DNA from: Macrostomum hystrix
Taxonomy: Eukaryota; Platyhelminthes; Macrostomidae
Assembly: GCA_950097015.1 (NCBI GenBank)
Contig: CATNEN010000011.1
Span: forward strand, 3,314,501 to 3,378,500
Reading direction: 5' to 3'
Length of the DNA: 64,000 nt
Part shown: in pieces, positions 9,274 through 19,439 of the stretch
How positions within the stretch are numbered: position 1 is the stretch's first letter
Layout of the letters: every line of letters begins with the position of its first letter
The notes under the pieces: model-generated
Told to the model about the DNA's origin: nothing
Database searches by the model: none
The model's input: the letters and a program-made list of their open reading frames with translations, nothing else
Made by a program: the position numbers and the translations under genes

Positions 9274-11115
9274 CTAGTCGTCAGTTTTCTCAGCCACCGC
9301 CTGAACAAAGACTCGATCAGCGCGAATGCCTTCGCGTCTGTTTACAGTCTCCCTGAGCACGTAGCAGCATTGCAGCACCCGAAGTCCGGCGCCGCGGCAT
9401 AGTGACTCAATCTCTTCCAAGGTGAAAAAATACGAACAGGTGCCGTCTTGACGAACGTACCGAGATTCGGCTAGCTTAGCACCTCGACCAAATCTAAGCT
9501 GGCTATGATCGTGTAGGCCGTAGTCGCGAATTAACAGACGGCCGCCGCAGGTCAAAATAGACGCAGCGTTCCCTACGGCCGTTGCCATCTGTGCCGGTTG
9601 AATCGCTGACAAGACAAAGACCAGAGCTGCTAGGTGAACCCCGCCGCCCCAGTCTTCAAGATGAGAAATGGCCAAAGAGTTGAACTCTGGCGAAGTTAAA
9701 TCGGCGCAGAACGCTCGAAAACGTGTCGACCTGCTTTCTGACTCGCCATCATTTTCTGATCCCTGTTGCTGCCTGTGAGTCTGCCAACGATTCAAAGCCA
9801 TACGGACAGCTCGAGGCGAGAAGTCGCAAGCTAACAGACGCAGATTAGGCAGCTCGGCTAGCAGCGGCATGGCAAAGTTGCCAACTCCGCAGCCTAATTC
9901 GGCTAGAATCAGCGGCCGACTATCCGCCTGTCCTTCAACCTGCTCCCGGCCGGCTAATTCAACAAATTCTCGCTTAGTCCAATGACGATCGCGAAAGAAT
10001 CGATCCCCATTACGATTATAGAATTTGTCCCAATTCTTTTGCGCCTCTGCGTCAACTTGATTGGCGCGATAATTACTAGCCAATTGTTGACTAGACAGCA
10101 ACTGCTGCTCAGCCTCAGTTAGGGATCGAACTTCTCTGGTCTTATTTTGAAATCCGGTCGCAGCGTCGTCTTCACAATCGGCCTCTTTTTCGTCATCTTT
10201 CTGAGGTTCAGTTTCACAGGGATTAACGGATCGAGTAGCGTCCCCATCAACACTCGAGTCTCCGTCGTCAACATCGCCACCACTGCCGCCAAGTTGTTCC
10301 TCCAACTCTTTGGCCAGTTCGCCATAGGACAGGCGTCTCCTAGAGCCAGTCTCCGCAGCCAGAGCTGCCAGATGATCAGCCTGCACTCTGGAAATTTCGC
10401 CAGCATCTTGACAGCCGGCGTATGCGGTTAACAAGTCGGCGTTAAGGTGACGAAATGCCGAACCCCAACCGAATCTAGACAGCACAGCATCGGCGTCGGA
10501 TTGTAAGCCAACAATGCACAATCCGGCTGCGAATGCTTCAACACAAGACAAATTGATCGGCTTGCCATAATTAACTGGATTCGCAGCTACCAGGTATGGC
10601 AATAGGCGCTCATTGTGACACTTCATGCGCGACCAAGGCGTGGATTGTAGCTGGGCCCATGAACAGTCGACAACTGCCAAGCCGGCGCGGCGGACAAGCT
10701 CAGCATCGGCTGGCGATATTGGCGCACTGGCTACAGGAGTCAGCACGACTCCACCAAACCGGCTGCCTAGTCGCAGCTCCGACACCAGGCCTAGTCGAGT
10801 CAATCGACGTCCGGTGCACTTTTTCGGATCGCAATGACCCAGATCCCACATGGCTAGAGGAACAGTTGGCATTGATGAGCAGGCCTCATTGTCACTATCG
10901 CTGCTGTTGTCTGACTGTACTGCTCTGGCTGAATAATCTACGCCCTCATCACCACTACCACCGTCCTGATGTTTCTGGTCGCGTCGAAATCCTCGATGAT
11001 CGCGATTGGCCAGTCCAGAGCGTCTCTGATTTGGGTTGCCGCCGCCGCCGCCCACGCCTTTACGCTTTCCAGCTGAGGCGGCATTCTTTGATCTCTGACC
11101 GCGTTTGTTATCCAT
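9274..11115 (-). CDS. TSR3-METTL6 fusion, single exon, 613 aa
   Basis: One uninterrupted frame joins two RNA-modification enzymes. Residues ~84-250 are TSR3, the aminocarboxypropyltransferase that makes acp3-pseudouridine in 18S rRNA: MWDLGHCDPKKCTGRRL, VVDCSWAQL, LLPYLVAANPVNYGKP and LSCVEAFAAGLCIVG are all conserved. Residues ~328-613 are METTL6, which makes 3-methylcytidine in tRNA-Ser: NWDKFYNRNGDRFFRDRHWT, SAM motif I ELGCGVGN (406-413), LACDFSPRAV, LVFVLSAIQP, LIRDYGLHDH, YVRQDGTCSYFF and the terminal RETVNRREG. The Arg/Gly-rich N-terminus and the acidic linker (251-327) look like the normal TSR3 tails, and the METTL6 part begins at its usual N-terminal helix (SLTEAEQQLL). Both halves therefore seem complete. 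No stop or obvious splice pair separates them. I know of no described TSR3-METTL6 fusion. Absence of introns could mean retroposition or intron loss. Confidence 0.93.
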   Translation of the reverse strand: MDNKRGQRSKNAASAGKRKGVGGGGGNPNQRRSGLANRDHRGFRRDQKHQDGGSGDEGVDYSARAVQSDNSSDSDNEACSSMPTVPLAMWDLGHCDPKKCTGRRLTRLGLVSELRLGSRFGGVVLTPVASAPISPADAELVRRAGLAVVDCSWAQLQSTPWSRMKCHNERLLPYLVAANPVNYGKPINLSCVEAFAAGLCIVGLQSDADAVLSRFGWGSAFRHLNADLLTAYAGCQDAGEISRVQADHLAALAAETGSRRRLSYGELAKELEEQLGGSGGDVDDGDSSVDGDATRSVNPCETEPQKDDEKEADCEDDAATGFQNKTREVRSLTEAEQQLLSSQQLASNYRANQVDAEAQKNWDKFYNRNGDRFFRDRHWTKREFVELAGREQVEGQADSRPLILAELGCGVGNFAMPLLAELPNLRLLACDFSPRAVRMALNRWQTHRQQQGSENDGESESRSTRFRAFCADLTSPEFNSLAISHLEDWGGGVHLAALVFVLSAIQPAQMATAVGNAASILTCGGRLLIRDYGLHDHSQLRFGRGAKLAESRYVRQDGTCSYFFTLEEIESLCRGAGLRVLQCCYVLRETVNRREGIRADRVFVQAVAEKTDD

Positions 11116-11179
11116 TTATTATTTTAAGATTGTGAAGCACAATAACCTGCAATAATTCATTGGTATGATAATTTACCAC

Positions 11180-11705
11180 TTGAAACTATAATAAACCTAC
11201 ACAAATCACAATAAACATACACAAACCACAACAAACCTACACAAACCACAATAAACTTACACAATCCACAATAAACCAACACAAACCACAACAAACCCAC
11301 ACAAACCACAACAAACCCACACAAACCACAACAAACCCACACAAACCACAACAAACCCACACAAACCACAACAAACCCACACAAACCACAATAAACCTAC
11401 AAAAATCACAATAAACTTAAACAAACCACAATAAACCTACACGAACCACAATAAACCTACACAAATCACAATAAACTTACACAATCCACAATAAACCTAC
11501 ACAAACCACAATAAACTTACACAATCCACAATAAACCAACACAAACCACAATAAACTTACACAATCCACAATAAACCTACACAAACCACAATAAACTTAC
11601 ACAATCCACAATAAACCTACACAAACCACAATAAACCTACACAAACCACAATAAACCCACACAAACCACAATAAACCCACACAAACCACAATAAACTTAA
11701 ACAAA
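11180..11705. repeat. Minisatellite, 20-bp unit, upstream of the fusion gene
   Basis: About 26 copies of a 20-bp A/C-rich unit (ACCCACACAAACCACAACAA with variants CTTAC, CCTAC and AATAAA) begin about 65 bp upstream of the TSR3-METTL6 start codon, overlapping any core promoter. Open frames on the minus strand are artefacts. Confidence 0.95.
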
Positions 11706-12424
11706 CGACAAGTAATCCTCAAATACTCAATCCATAAAAGACTAAACAAAGCAATTTTTGTGAAATTAATAAAAAGGCAATGCAAAGCATATTTATTACT
11801 TACAACATGATTCACCTCGTAACAATGGCTTACTGATCAGTACGACAAGTATATGGCTATATATTATAAAAACAATTATGCGATAAACATGCTTACTATT
11901 TGTCCTATAGATAGTCGTAGATTATACGCATGCATTTATACAGAATATGTATGATAGAATCGAGAATAAATCTGTTTTACAAAGAATAAAAACAGTAAAA
12001 TATTAGCAAAAATAGGAAATGTTAACGGTAGATTTCTTTAGGAAACAGCAAATGGCAATACACTGCCTGAGATATCAATAATTAACGATGTTTCTCTTAG
12101 AGACTACTTACAAGTAGCACCAAACAAATAATAAGCCTAATCATGTTTAATAGTACATTAGAAAAAAGTCCATTTTTGTTTAAAACAGAAAACACAACTA
12201 CAAGATAAAAACCTATCAGCTGATTAGACAGTTAGTTACAAAAATTCTAGAATAGCTAGACATCCAAACAGAAAAAACTAAAAATTCATTATTGAATTCT
12301 TGATATTAAAAAACTTACGTGAATAAAACGAAATAGTAAAAAAAAAATTTATTGGTAGTTTATTAAAAACCTAACGAAAACACTCTATTGACTTATCTTA
12401 TTTTGCTTAGAAATTGAAAACTTT
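11706..12424. other. AT-rich intergenic DNA
   Basis: Separates the fusion gene from the 3' end of the PPM1F/E-like gene. No open frame or repeat is recognised. Confidence 0.5.
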
Positions 12425-12860
12425 CACTACAACTTGGGACGTTCCCAGAATTCGCTACTTCTGATCTACTGGAACTCGTTACTTCTTATGTACTGGAACT
12501 TTTCAATTTTTAAGTCACTATAACTCGTTACTTATTACAAAAAGGTATTCGTTACTTTTCAGCAAGTACTACTCGATACTGCTTTGGTACTAGAACTGGT
12601 TTCTTCTAAGAACTATTTTTCGTTACTTTTTAGTAACTAATACTCGTTACTGCTTTGGTACTAGAACTCGTTTCTTCTAACAACTATTATTCGTTACTTT
12701 TCAGCAACTATAACGACGTAACTTTTTATACAGGAACTGAAGCGACTTACATTTTACCTACTGGAAATCGTTACTTATCATGTACTAACAGTTTACTTCT
12801 CAGCCGCAATAAACTGTAACATTTCAGCTAATAGAACTCATTAATTACTATTTAGATACT
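12425..12860. repeat. Degenerate tandem repeat, ~40-50 bp period
   Basis: Diverged copies alternate ACT(C/A)GTTACTT, CTACTGGAACT and TTGGTACTAGAACT. They are much more diverged than other arrays here and lie just downstream of the phosphatase stop codon. Confidence 0.75.
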
Positions 12861-12873
12861 AGGACCCTATCAA

Positions 12874-15687
12874 TCACAACCAGGCGACAATAACGGTGGT
12901 GTTGTCTGTGGACCCCGCAGCAACAGCCATGTCAATCAAAGCGCTGGCAGCCGAAGCCTCATCGCCATCAACTCCGCTGTCTGTTGACATGGCTAAAAGT
13001 GCAGCCGCAACTTCACCGGGCGTCACAGCGTCCCACAAACCGTCGCTAGCCAGTACAACGGCCACATCATTGCCCATAGGATTCAAATCCAACTGACGCT
13101 GAACGATTTGTGGTTCGGGTGTAACTCCGACAACATTGCGATCGCCCAGACTGCGGGTGACAGCTAGCACGCCGTTAAGCCTCGGCGGTGAGCTGTCCAT
13201 GACGAAGCCGCCAGCTGATTCAACGCGAGCTCGTTCGCTTGGCTCGCTTGGACGATGCGGCGGCGAGGTCAACTGGGTTGCCTGGCCATTGCGGTGAATT
13301 AAATAGGCTTCAGAGTCGCCAACCCAGGCCACGGTTAGGCGATCGCCGGAGACGATACAAGCCTGAGCCATATTTCAAAGAGATTTTTTAAGGCGATTAA
13401 GAACAACCAGAAAATAAATAAGAGAATTTGTTTAGTTCTTTTAATAAAAAAATATTAACGCGTTTGCCTCTCGAAACAATGTCCCTGAGCTCGATTCCGC
13501 GGCGAGGCCCCATTAATTTTTGGCGCAACCGCGAATAGAAGTCTTGGGGGCTTGTCGTGCAATTTACACCATTGAAAGGGCCAACGACTAAGGCACAGTG
13601 AGAGTGTACACTGCCTGACGGATGCAAACGTAACACACCTGCGTGATCGTGTGACTGCGTACAGTATCTGTGTGCGTATGTGCTCAGGAGTTAGCGAAAC
13701 GGGCAGAATTGCCTCCTCGCTGGCTGTGTATCTAGTGTCACAAAATGATGTGCCTCTAAACCTCGAATCTTATTCCCCAAACCTTGAATCACATTCCCTA
13801 AATCGCGAATCCCATTCCGCAAAACCTCGAATCCCATTCCCCAAACCTCGAATCCCATTCCCTAAATCTCGAATCCCATTCCCTTAACAAAGAATCCCAT
13901 TCCGCAAACCTCGAATCCCATTCCCCAAACATTGAATCCCATTCCGCAAACCTCGAATCCCATTCACTAAATCTCGAATCCCATTCCCTAAATCTCGAAT
14001 CCCATTCACTAAATCTCGAATCCCATTCCCTAAATCTCGAATCCCATTCCGCAAACCTCGAATCCCATATCGCAAACCTCGAATCCCATTCCCTAAATCT
14101 CGAATCCCATTCACTAAATCTCGAATCCCATTCCCTAAATCTCGAATCCCATTCCGCAAACCTCGAATCCCATATCGCAAACCTCGAATCCCATTCCCTA
14201 AATCTCGAATTCCATTCCCTAAATCTCGAATCCCATTCCGCAAACCTCGAATCCCATTCCCTTAACAAAGAATCCTATTCCCTTAACAAAGAATCCTATT
14301 CCCTTAACAAAGAATCCCATTCCCTTAACAAAGAATCCCTTTCCCTAAACCTCAAGACAACTTACAGTACAAGTGCATCCGCCGGCAGTGCCGCAAAGAC
14401 TCGCCGCCTTGGCCAGCTTGGCATCAGCAGCTAGAAACACATTCCTTAGCCTGTCAGCCGCACTCGTGGCTTTTTCATCGCCATTGGCCTTTGTCGCCGA
14501 GTTAACACTATCGCTATCGCAGTCGACTCTCGCAGCCGCGAGAAACAACGGCAGAAGATACGAGGCCGCCAGTTCAGCCCCGTCGCTGCCGCCGTGGCCG
14601 TCAAGAACGGCGAGAAAATTTGCTTCGCCATTTGCGCAGCTTCTCTCGCCGATATCCTTCAAATCGGCGCTGTTGAAGGCGGCCACTAGGAAGCGGTCCT
14701 CGTTGCGTCGGCCGCGATTTTTTGCGGTGGCCTGGCGGGATTTTAAGTATTTTTTATTTCTGTTCCTGATAGGTGAATATATCCTCCCACCTACTCCCTA
14801 TTTACTGGAATTTCATTCTCCGAATGGGGAAATAATCCAGCTTAAAACTTGAAAACAATTATTCTAAAATGGGACAATAAGTCTCAAATAATTGGGAAAT
14901 AAGCATGTCATAATCAGGAATAAAAATATTTGCAGAAGGGCTGCAGGCAATGGCACATCATTTGGTGACACTAGACGCACAGCCAGCGCACACAGATACC
15001 GTACGCAGACAAACGCTCACACAGGTGTGTACATCACAAGTGCACATCCTGCCCTAATCAGGAAATAATCACTTTCATACAGTCCTTCATAAATTTGGGA
15101 AACTATGCGCCCTTAATGGGGAATTTACATTCTAGGCTCTAGCATGACATCCCCTTATTCTCCAATAGGTAGATTGCCAATCAAGCAACAAGCAAGCTCA
15201 CGTGTGACACCAGACGAACACAACCGGCATCTCTCTGATAGCTGGGCGAATCGACACTGTCAACTCCGCTCCGTTCCGGACGCCCACCAAGATCTTCGCC
15301 TTCATTGTCGCCAAAATAGGCGCGCATTTTCAATTCGGAGCCTTTTTCGGCCAGTTCGCGAACAGCTTCGCATATTAGGCGTTGAACCGATCGATAATCT
15401 GGCTGAGGCGGCGGCGATGAAGCAGATTCTTCGTTGAATCTGGCAGTGAAATTGTCGCCAAGCAGATAGCGAGACAGCTTAGCCTGCGCCTGCCAAGCCT
15501 GCTTATCCCCTGTGGCCAATTTAAACAATTGCGGAGTTATTAAGTCCACAATCTGTTTGACAAAGTACCACTGAGCTGAGCTAGTATCTGAGAAACTTTG
15601 AAACGGCGGTCGAGAAACAGATGAAGGATCAGATAGGGATTCAACCGCTTCCTTGGCAGCCGAGGCTATCATGGCTGCTGAGTCCAT
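12874..15687 (-). CDS. PPM1F/PPM1E-like Ser/Thr phosphatase, 3 exons, 446 aa
   Basis: PP2C-family metal-dependent phosphatase. Vertebrate relatives (CaMKP/POPX) dephosphorylate CaM kinases and PAK. Exons: 15202-15687, 14366-14731 and 12874-13362. Both joins are phase 0 with donors GTGAGC and GTAAGT and CAG acceptors. The 446 aa compare with about 454 for human PPM1F. Residues 1-162 are a helical N-terminal region typical of this subfamily. The catalytic core shows GRRNEDR (Glu173, Asp174), LAVLDGHGG (Asp206), LTVAWVGDSEAYL, PHRPSEPSERARVESAGGFV, GVLAVTRSLGD, ASDGLWD (Asp391) and GSTDNTTVIV (Asp437), so all metal-binding aspartates are present. The PHRP..E..R.E..GGFV block favours PPM1F/E over PPM1K or PPM1L. 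Assignment to PPM1F versus PPM1E is not possible by eye. Confidence 0.88.
13458..13750 (+). mobile_element. tRNA-derived SINE (family A), near full length
   Basis: The head has TTTGCCTCTCG and the box-B-like GAGCTCGATTCCGCG. The body has CTTGTCGTGCAATTTAC, AAGGCACAGTGAGAGTGTAC and TGCGTACAGTATCTGTGTGCG, and it ends near AAATGATGTGCC. It lies in intron 2 of the phosphatase gene, antisense to it. Relatives are at 2.0, 14.95, 46.5 and 63.9 kb. Confidence 0.75.
13755..14350. repeat. Minisatellite in phosphatase intron 2, 21-bp unit
   Basis: About 28 copies of CTCGAATCCCATTCCCTAAA plus T, with variants CGCAAAC, CACTAAAT and CTTAACAAAG, lie inside intron 13363-14365. The 21-bp unit gives open frames on both strands that are not genes. 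Confidence 0.96.
14936..15055 (-). mobile_element. SINE tail fragment (family A)
   Basis: On the minus strand it carries CTGCGTACGGTATCTGTGTG, then AAATGATGTGCCATTGCC and TGCAG. This matches the 3' half of the copies at 13.6 and 46.6 kb. It sits in intron 1 of the phosphatase gene (14732-15201). Confidence 0.65.
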
Positions 15688-15890
15688 TGCTGTTTGCTGT
15701 AAATCTTACTCGCACAGATTTTAACTTGGTGTCATAAAAACTCACACGAATGCCAGATTATATAATATATATATTTTTCCATACAAATTGTGGCTCTAGC
15801 CTATTTGTATATGGTTAAGTGACTGTTTTGCAGTGTCTTCATTTGTTACATGACAAAGGTCCCAAAAGACTATATAATAAGAAAGGGGTA

Positions 15891-17751
15891 TCTATATATA
15901 TAAAAGTGAAAACTCTGTCTGTGTGTGTGTCTGTCTGTGTGTGTGCAACCTTTTGTCTTTATAGACGCCGAAACCGCTCAATAAAATCGCACCAAACTTT
16001 GCACATACCTAAAACCACCTACGCTGAGTGCAATAGGCTACTCAAATTCCCGAAAAATCATTTCCTTCCTGCTCAAAAGTGCAAAAAACTGCTCAAAAAT
16101 CGTCAAAAAATCACTCAATTCGACATATCGTCGCCCCACTTTGTCAGATTTTCTCCAAATTTGATCCACTTACACTTTACATGTTTTCCAACAATGCTGT
16201 CAATTTTGAACATCTCTACTCAATCCAGAGCAAAGCTGCATCATCTCAAAGTGAGTCACTTTTTGTTTTCCGAGGACAGCCACCCCAACTCCCCTCCGCC
16301 ACTCTGCGGGCCAAATTTTATTACAGCCACCCCCTCCCTTCCCCGGGCGCCGAAGCCCCAGACTGTACATTGTATTTCTAGCCGTGAATGTACACAGCCC
16401 AAACCCCTAGACTGTCTACTGGCCCCCAAGCAGCACTGAGACTGAGTGCGGTGGCGTCCCAGTGCGCAGGGCTCTCCGGTCGATATTTCTCTCCAGCCAG
16501 CCTTGGATAGAAGAAAGAGAGAGGCCGCTCAAAGGCCACAGGACACTACTCTTACTGCTTTCTTCAAGTTGTGCGCTGAAGACCCCTTTGCCAGGACTTT
16601 GCTGTACCACCAGGTGCCTGCCTATTACACATGGAACGCCTCTTCGAAAGGATGGAAGCGGCGGGTTCAAGGCGCTGCAGTTCCGGGCCATCCTGAAATA
16701 CGACAGGCTGATGCATTAGCCAGAGTGTACACGGTGCACCCAAACCACCGTGAATGCTACTACCTGCGTATATTGCTAACACACCGTGATTGGTCCGACG
16801 TCATTTAGACACATTAGAACGGTGGAAGGCCATACCTGCCAAACTTTTCATGAAGCATGTCAGCGACTGGGACTGCTGGAAGATGATGCTCAATGGAGAG
16901 CGACATTGGAGGAAGCGGCAACGGTGCGCTCACCAAGTCACCTGCGAGATCTATTTGCCATCATGGTTGCCACCTGTGGTCTCTCTGATCCACTTCAGCT
17001 TTGGGAAACATTCAAAGAACCCATGGCCGAAGACATTCTCTTCCGGGCGCGATTCGTGGCTCAGGAGCCAGAGTTGCCATTCACAGAAGCAGTGTTTAAC
17101 GAGGCCCTGCTGCGCATTGAGGACAAGGTGCTGGAGTTGACCGATCGCTATCTAGATTCTTTTGGACTCCCAAAAGCAAACAGGACAGGACAACAGGACA
17201 ACCTGTGCAGGGAGATGCTGCGAGAAAGAGGCTATGACCAGGAGCAGCTGGGACAGTTCATAGAGGAGAATGAGCCCCGACTCATGCCTGAGCAGCTAGA
17301 GGCCTACCGCGAGCTATTGCGCAGAGCCAGTCGCAGCACTGGCGCCCCTTTTCGGCCGCTGGCGCCCCTTTTTCAGCCGCTGGCTCCCGTTTTTCAGCCG
17401 CTGGCGCCCTTTCTTGGCTCCTGGTGCCCTTTTTCGGCCGCTGGCACCCCCTCTGTGATTCTCATGGCGCTCCCCTGACAGACCGCCCCAAAACAAAATT
17501 CCTGGATCTGCCACTGACTGTATAGAGGAGTGGCTAAGAGACATGTTTCTAAAGAAGTAATCAAGAGGGGGCTGTTTGGACAAACTTTTCACTTATTTTT
17601 TACTTAAAACGCCCTTAAACAAACTCTTCACTTTCATTAATGCAGTAAATAAATAAATGGTGACCTTCACTATAAAGTTAATACAGAGACGTGAATTGCT
17701 TACTGCTTTGCTTTAAATTTCTGCCCCAAAAACAACGGGCAAAAAAGCTAG
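15891..17751 (+). mobile_element. Decayed Helitron
   Basis: Rolling-circle transposon with recognisable ends. The 5' end is TCTATATATATAAAAGTG directly after an A. The 3' end is GCTAG followed by a T, preceded by a 5-bp hairpin (TGCCC at 17722-17726 with GGGCA at 17737-17741). This fits the family rule of a TC start, a CTAG end and insertion between A and T, with no terminal inverted repeat or TSD. Length 1861 bp. It contains part of the Helitron Rep/Pif1-helicase polyprotein (16446-17330) and a short G/C-rich tandem repeat at about 17339-17440. An internally deleted, non-autonomous copy. Confidence 0.85.
16446..17478 (+). pseudogene. Helitron helicase-region fragment, frameshifted
   Basis: The frame 16446-16808 encodes FFKLCAEDPFARTLLYHQVP, then VYTVHPNHRECYYLRILLTH. 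The following frame from about 16786 continues with TSFRHIRTVEGHTCQTF, FHEACQRLGLLEDD and LRDLFAIMVATCGLSDP. These are well-conserved segments of the region just before the Pif1-type helicase of animal Helitrons. The two frames are offset by one base near 16781-16790, so the protein is broken. The catalytic Rep HUH motif and the Walker motifs are absent from this copy. The end of the second frame reads into a repeat of LAPLFQP type and stops at 17478. Confidence 0.8.
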
Positions 17752-17779
17752 TATATATATATAGGAAAGGTATTGTGAC

Positions 17780-18051
17780 CATACATGCGCAACCTCCCAA
17801 ATCTTAGCTGGCCGTGCGACTTAGTTTTTGCTCTCATTTGCAACTTAGTTCATTTCATTGCTCTATTTACAACTTAGTTTGCTCTCATTTGCTCTCTTTT
17901 TCTCTCCCCTTTTTCCTTTTCTTCACGCCTTCCTTTTTTGTCCTTTGGTCTCCCCTTTGATTTTTTTGCACTTGGTTGATTGGTTTTTGCGACTTACCTT
18001 GCTTGGCCCTCATTTCACCCGGCTGGTTTGGCCGGGTGTTGCGCATGTATG
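17780..18051 (+). mobile_element. 8-bp-TSD MITE, copy 1
   Basis: The 14-bp perfect terminal inverted repeats are CATACATGCGCAAC and GTTGCGCATGTATG. The interior is rich in TTGCTCTCATTTGC-like and CTTTTTTGTCC motifs. No 8-bp duplication is visible at this copy, unlike the other three. Starts 28 bp after the Helitron 3' end. Non-coding. Confidence 0.85.
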
Positions 18052-18611
18052 TGACAACTAGTTGATTTAACACAAAATTTAATCATATAAGCCACATTGC
18101 TAGCTAGGGTGCCAGGCATTTTGGGCAGTGAGTGCTATTTGCTAGGGAAAGATAGCTCTTGGGGTACGGAAGGATTACTTTTTGGTACCATATGGTCAAT
18201 ATGAAAAATTATCATTACTAAGCAATTGAAAACATGAATCATATATAAAGTTATTAAATATAAGTACTTTCTGATTTGATTTGTAAACAATTTTAAATTA
18301 GTTTTCATTTAAAATAAAATTTTACTATATTTTTGTAGGCCTAATCAATAGAAAACTGCTGTCTGACATAAATTAGTTTGTCCTTGACAAGAGCAAGAGC
18401 ATTGTCAGCTATGGCCACATTTAACATGTCAGAGTGGTTTAACAAAGAAGAGTTTTACTGCCAGCTTTTAATGACTGCCATTTTTATAACTGCTTGTTAT
18501 GACTATAGAAATACAACCTACAGAACTAGCTGCTCAGCTGCAAGCATGCACCAGATAGGTCAAGCTTTATTCAACTCTTGCTGCTGTGCATCACTGAATT
18601 GACATTGATTA
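18052..18611. other. Non-coding, AT-rich
   Basis: No gene is recognised. The plus-strand frame at 18378-18602 has no recognisable family. Confidence 0.45.
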
Positions 18612-19046
18612 GGGTAATGTATCATCAACCGAAAAGTGAATCTCAAAAACCGAAAAAAAAATTTGACTCCTTCCTTGGTCTTGTGCAAGACAGAAACAAG
18701 CTATTGTGTTTCACAGAACAACTAATTTGAAAGTTAAAGAAATTATCTACAAGCTGAGGCATGATGTGCAATGAAGCATTAAGAGGAAAGAAAGATATTG
18801 ATGTTTCAGTAGAAATTTTTATTGCAAAAGCATACTTTTTAACACAATTTTTTCAGTATGTACTTTAGACAAAGATTGTATGTGGTTGCTTGCCAATTAA
18901 ATGACCATAAATGTAGTTATTTATAGAGCATGAAAAATGCTTTCAAATGACATAATTCATGATAGTCCACTCCTTAAAATAAGATTAAACCACTCACTCA
19001 AAGTTAAAAAAATACACATTATTGTTCGGTTGATGATACATTACCC
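18612..19046. mobile_element. MITE with TA target duplication (Tc1/mariner type)
   Basis: Terminal inverted repeats of 22 bp begin GGGTAATGTATCATCAACCG and end with the exact complement. Both ends are flanked by TA (18610-18611 and 19047-19048), the target duplication of Tc1/mariner elements. No transposase frame lies inside. Confidence 0.75.
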
Positions 19047-19175
19047 TATAACTTCAGAGGCCACAGTTCTAGGAGAACAAAGTTTTAAATTAAACTAAAT
19101 TTAAGACTTATCAAAATAGTAAAGAATTATTTTAAATTTCCAATGAAGTTTTAGAAAGTTTTTCTTGAGTATGAT

Positions 19176-19431
19176 CATACATGCGCAACACCCGGCCGAT
19201 CCAGTCGAACTGGCCAGGTGAAATGAGGGCCAAGCAAGGTAAGTCGCAAAAACCAATCGACCAAGTGAAAAAAATCAAAGGGGAGACCAAGGGACAAAAA
19301 AGGAAGACATGAAGAAAAGGAAAAGGGGGAGAGAAAAAGAGAGCCAATGAGAGCAAACTAAGTCGTAAATAGAGCAAAAACTAAGTCGCACAGCCGGCTA
19401 AGATTTGGGAGGTTGCACATGTAGGCCTATG
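19176..19431 (-). mobile_element. 8-bp-TSD MITE, copy 2
   Basis: Left end CATACATGCGCAAC. The right end GTTGCACATGTA...TATG is interrupted by a GGCC insertion. The exact 8-bp target duplication AGTATGAT lies at 19168-19175 and 19432-19439. It is inverted relative to copy 1: CAGCCGGCTAAGATTTGGGA lies at its right end. Confidence 0.88.
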
Positions 19432-19439
19432 AGTATGAT

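Noticed and set aside
10147-11135. Plus-strand frames opposite the fusion gene
   Set aside because: Shadow frames of a strongly conserved minus-strand gene, with no family resemblance.
16079-16439. Plus-strand frames in the 5' part of the Helitron
   Set aside because: No similarity to Rep or other Helitron proteins is visible. Probably the non-coding 5' region of the element.
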